From NCBI RefSeq assembly GCF_011388195.1, contig NZ_CP049990.1:2542001-2606000 (forward strand): a stretch of 64,000 nt of DNA, read 5' to 3'. Positions within the stretch are counted from its first letter, which is position 1. Each line of letters begins with the position of its first letter. The DNA comes from Pusillimonas sp. DMV24BSW_D (GTDB taxonomy: Bacteria > Pseudomonadota > Gammaproteobacteria > Burkholderiales > Burkholderiaceae_B). Of the stretch, positions 61,802-64,000 are shown one piece after another. A model generated the notes under the pieces. It saw nothing but the letters and a program-made list of their open reading frames with translations. It was not told the origin of the DNA and searched no databases. The translations under genes were made by a program, and so were the position numbers.

Positions 61802-62525
61802 TGCGTCGCCTGTCTTCCAAACGCGTGAGACACTTCTGTAAAAAACGAAAAATATTCGTTGACCTTGCTACAGTAACACGAGGGAGTCCGAATAAATCAT
61901 CGTCGGGTCTAACCAGACCTCGCACGGTAGTCGTTGCATTGCTGTAGCCCGCTTTTCGCACCCACTCTCGAACGCCCGGCGTTTCGGAACCGTAGGGGTA
62001 ACAAAATGCCCCTATTTCCGTGTTAAGCAAAGCCCCTAACTCCGTTCGCGATTGAGCGATCTGTTGATACGCGATTTCCGGCGAAACTTCGGACAGATGC
62101 ACGTGATCAAGTGTATGAGACCCAACCTCCTGGCCTGCCGCTGCCCACTTGCGCATTTCGTCGACCGACATCAAAGGTGAATGCGGCACACCTTTGTGGG
62201 CGTCCCACACGTTTGCCCCGTCGAACTGGTGGACAACAAAATAATTGGTTGAAGTGAACCCCAAACGATTCAAAATCGGCAACGCGTTCTCAAAAACGTT
62301 GCGATACCCATCATCAAAAGTAATACCAAACACCTTGCCTGACGCATCGCCGCGCAAATAAGGCATGAGGTCGCGCATTGACAGTCCGCGATAGCCCAAA
62401 CGACTCATCCATGTCATTTGGCGCGCAAAGTCGCGCGGATGCACCGTCAGCCCCCGATAAGGCGTCCCGCGCGGTGACGGTATACCAACTTGGTGATACA
62501 TGAGAATTGGAATCATGCGGGGCAT
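61794..62525 (-). CDS. polysaccharide deacetylase family protein
   Basis: 243 residues. NodB-homology domain: PILMYHQVG at the N-terminus, GITFDDGYRNVFENALPIL near residue 67 with the catalytic and metal-binding Asp pair, and EVGSHTLDHVHLSEVSPE near 135 with the two His ligands. AFCYPYG near 195 is the third motif. No signal peptide, so it may act in the cytoplasm on a lipid-linked or nucleotide sugar. It sits between two glycosyltransferases, with a TAATG junction to the one upstream. Confidence 0.88.
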
Positions 62526-63640
62526 TATATCGACGCGATCGTATTTTTATAGACCTGAAGGGTTTGAGCCGTAAAGGGTTCCAGAGAGAAATACTGCTCA
62601 CTGTGGCGGCGAGCCGCCTTGCCCATTTCAACCCGCAATTGCGGATTATCAGCCAAAGCGTTCAGGATCGGCACAATTGCTCGGGGCTCACGCACCGGTA
62701 GAATCCAGCCTTGCACACCGTGGGTTAAGTTTTCAGGTAACCCACCGGTATCCGTTATCAAGGTTGGCAGCCCCATTGCCATCGTTTCCCGGCAAGCATA
62801 CGAGAGTGCCTCGAAGTGCGACAGCACAAAACCCACATCACATGCGCCCAGCACATCGCGTATGTCGTCAACCAGCCCCGGAAAAATACAGGCATTCTGC
62901 ATTCCTGCCGCAATCACCCGACTCATACGTTCTGTATCGGGCGGATCTCCGGCGACCAATACACGGAATCGGTCGCGCAATTCGGCCGGCAACATGGCAA
63001 TGGCCTCCACCAGCTCCAGCCAACCTTTTTCGGTGTCCGTCCCGCCCACACTACCCATCACAATCAAGCGCTCATGTTGATCGCCGAACCAATGCTGACG
63101 CAAAGCTGTGCGCCGAGACGCATCAACGGGCGCGTAATACTGGGTGTCGATACCATGTCGAATCGTCGTACAGGGTAGCGAGCCATATGCAGAAGCACCC
63201 AAACCCAGCGCCACGTAATCACTAACGGCAATAACATGATCAGTACCCAGATTCGCCCGAAGTCGATGCCCCAAACTGTTTATTCTGCGGTCGTTATGCC
63301 GCGTCCACACAATTTTGGGAGGCCGCGACAACCCCATTCTCGCCAACATCATATGACGATGATCGGCCGACGCGTTAACATGCACCAAATCAAAATTTTC
63401 CTGACGCAAAAAGCGGCGCAAGGCGCACACCTCACGAAACAAAACGGCGGGACGCGAAGTGAATCGCATATCGATTACATTCACACCCGAAATCTCACGA
63501 GCATAACGAAACAGACGGCTCTGCGCCGGTGTGCCTAACCATAACTCATGGTCATTTCCCAGCGTATGCAACAGATTCATAATGTACGTTACATGGCCGC
63601 CACCATTGCCATGATGAATATTGGTATACAGAATCTTCAT
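62525..63640 (-). CDS. glycosyltransferase family 4
   Basis: 371 residues. GT-B enzyme. N-terminal ILYTNIHHGNGGGHVTYIMNLLHTLGNDHELWLGTP has the glycine-rich acceptor loop. DLVHVNASADHRHMM is near residue 85, and IVMGSVGGTDTEKGWLELVEAI near 190 starts the donor domain. The C-terminal site is LGACDVGFVLSHFEALSYACRETMAMGLPTLITDTGGLPENL near 275 (EX7E type). It overlaps the upstream GT2 gene by 4 bases and shares one base with the deacetylase start, so the four leftward genes form one operon. Confidence 0.88.
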   Translation of the reverse strand: MKILYTNIHHGNGGGHVTYIMNLLHTLGNDHELWLGTPAQSRLFRYAREISGVNVIDMRFTSRPAVLFREVCALRRFLRQENFDLVHVNASADHRHMMLARMGLSRPPKIVWTRHNDRRINSLGHRLRANLGTDHVIAVSDYVALGLGASAYGSLPCTTIRHGIDTQYYAPVDASRRTALRQHWFGDQHERLIVMGSVGGTDTEKGWLELVEAIAMLPAELRDRFRVLVAGDPPDTERMSRVIAAGMQNACIFPGLVDDIRDVLGACDVGFVLSHFEALSYACRETMAMGLPTLITDTGGLPENLTHGVQGWILPVREPRAIVPILNALADNPQLRVEMGKAARRHSEQYFSLEPFTAQTLQVYKNTIASI

Positions 63641-64000
63641 GATGAACGAGATTTGCGCTCTGTTTGCAAATAGCGCAGTTTGCTGTATCGAAAAAAACTG
63701 CCGGCTGCCGCGGTAGCCGCAAGAATAAAACCTTCCTTGCCGTCGAGAAAACCGCGACGAATCAAATAAATTCGCACAAATGTCCAGAACGCATGGCCGG
63801 CAATACCCGGCACGGAAGTCCGGCGGCCTTTCTCAAACATCATCTGAGCGGCTGCCGACGAATAACGATTTACTTTGTCAATCAAAACTTCCATATTTGC
63901 ATAGGGATAATGCAAAAAATGGCTTCGCAAAGTACCGGGAGACGTACTCGGCACAATTTTTTCATGCACGGCAGCCTCGGTAAACTTCGCCTGGCCACGA
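63637..64000 (-). CDS. glycosyltransferase family 2, WaaE/KdtX-like, 3' end only
   Basis: About 120 C-terminal codons; the frame is open through the window end (upstream codons read RGQAKFTEAA), so a GTG at 63969 is not the start. The preserved tail (VHEKIVPS, HYPYANMEVLIDKVNRYSS, GIAGHAFWTFVRIYLIRRGFLDGKEGFILAATAAAGSFFRYSKL) matches the end of LPS core beta-glucosyltransferases of the WaaE/KdtX group, in which the His-Glu region precedes an amphipathic membrane-associated end. It is the first visible gene of the leftward glycan operon. Confidence 0.82.
   Translation of the reverse strand, partial: RGQAKFTEAAVHEKIVPSTSPGTLRSHFLHYPYANMEVLIDKVNRYSSAAAQMMFEKGRRTSVPGIAGHAFWTFVRIYLIRRGFLDGKEGFILAATAAAGSFFRYSKLRYLQTERKSRSS

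Overview
The window is a bacterial chromosome segment of about 52% G+C by eye. Gene content and order point to Burkholderiales (Betaproteobacteria), most likely Alcaligenaceae. The evidence is the hemF-nadD-rsfS-rlmH-maf gene string, a 16S-tRNA-Ile(GAU)-tRNA-Ala(UGC)-23S-5S rRNA operon, PuuD-type urate oxidation, and an H-NS-like protein with the C-terminal YRHPETGATWTGRGKAPRW block. The genus cannot be fixed without a 16S search. No insertion sequence, prophage, integrase or CRISPR array was seen.

Region 1 (1-8343) is a complete purine-to-glyoxylate module. A leftward operon holds an FCD-type GntR regulator, puuE, uraD, alc, allA, xdhA and xdhB (cut by the window edge). Rightward lie uraH and puuD. 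Together they would take hypoxanthine/xanthine through urate, hydroxyisourate, OHCU, allantoin, allantoate and ureidoglycolate to glyoxylate plus urea. The two transcripts start from promoters that appear interlocked, next to a perfect 16-bp palindrome that fits a GntR operator.

Region 2 (8388-17146, all leftward) is a chromosomal type IVb pilus operon in the order of plasmid R64: pilL-N-O-P-Q-R-S-V. It has no pilM, pilT or pilU, and no transfer or recombinase genes.

Region 3 (17667-24642) holds three small unknown genes, purB, a YibF-like glutathione S-transferase, and the leftward aroG-FAD oxidase-mnmA group. Upstream of aroG is a previously unannotated 31-codon leader peptide with the run FFFFYFYTFP, followed by mutually exclusive antiterminator and terminator hairpins. 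It has the layout of ribosome-mediated attenuation that senses Phe/Tyr. This is the most striking find in the window.

Region 4 (24775-31739) pairs compatible-solute uptake (ehuBCDA, rightward) with ectoine/hydroxyectoine synthesis (ectR-ectA-ectB-ectC-ectD, leftward). The two face each other across one strong terminator. The ect promoter is near-consensus.

Region 5 (31994-48551) is housekeeping: tldD, a nitrilase-family amidase, an hns-like gene, a DUF4136 lipoprotein, pepN, fbp, a HerA-like ATPase, yebC, purD, hemF, nadD, rsfS, rlmH, pyk, maf, and a class A beta-lactamase-like serine hydrolase that seems to lack the deacylating glutamate.

Region 6 (48621-54436) is a leftward rRNA operon with promoter, boxA elements and a shared bidirectional terminator at its 3' end.

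Region 7 (54825-64000) carries rng, a small lipoprotein, msbA and a cluster for lipopolysaccharide or surface glycan assembly (heptosyltransferase-like GT9, YdcF, a YkgJ cysteine-cluster protein, two GT4 enzymes, a polysaccharide deacetylase, and the 3' end of a WaaE-like GT2). Start codons were adjusted where ribosome binding sites, signal peptides or overlaps favoured an internal start.
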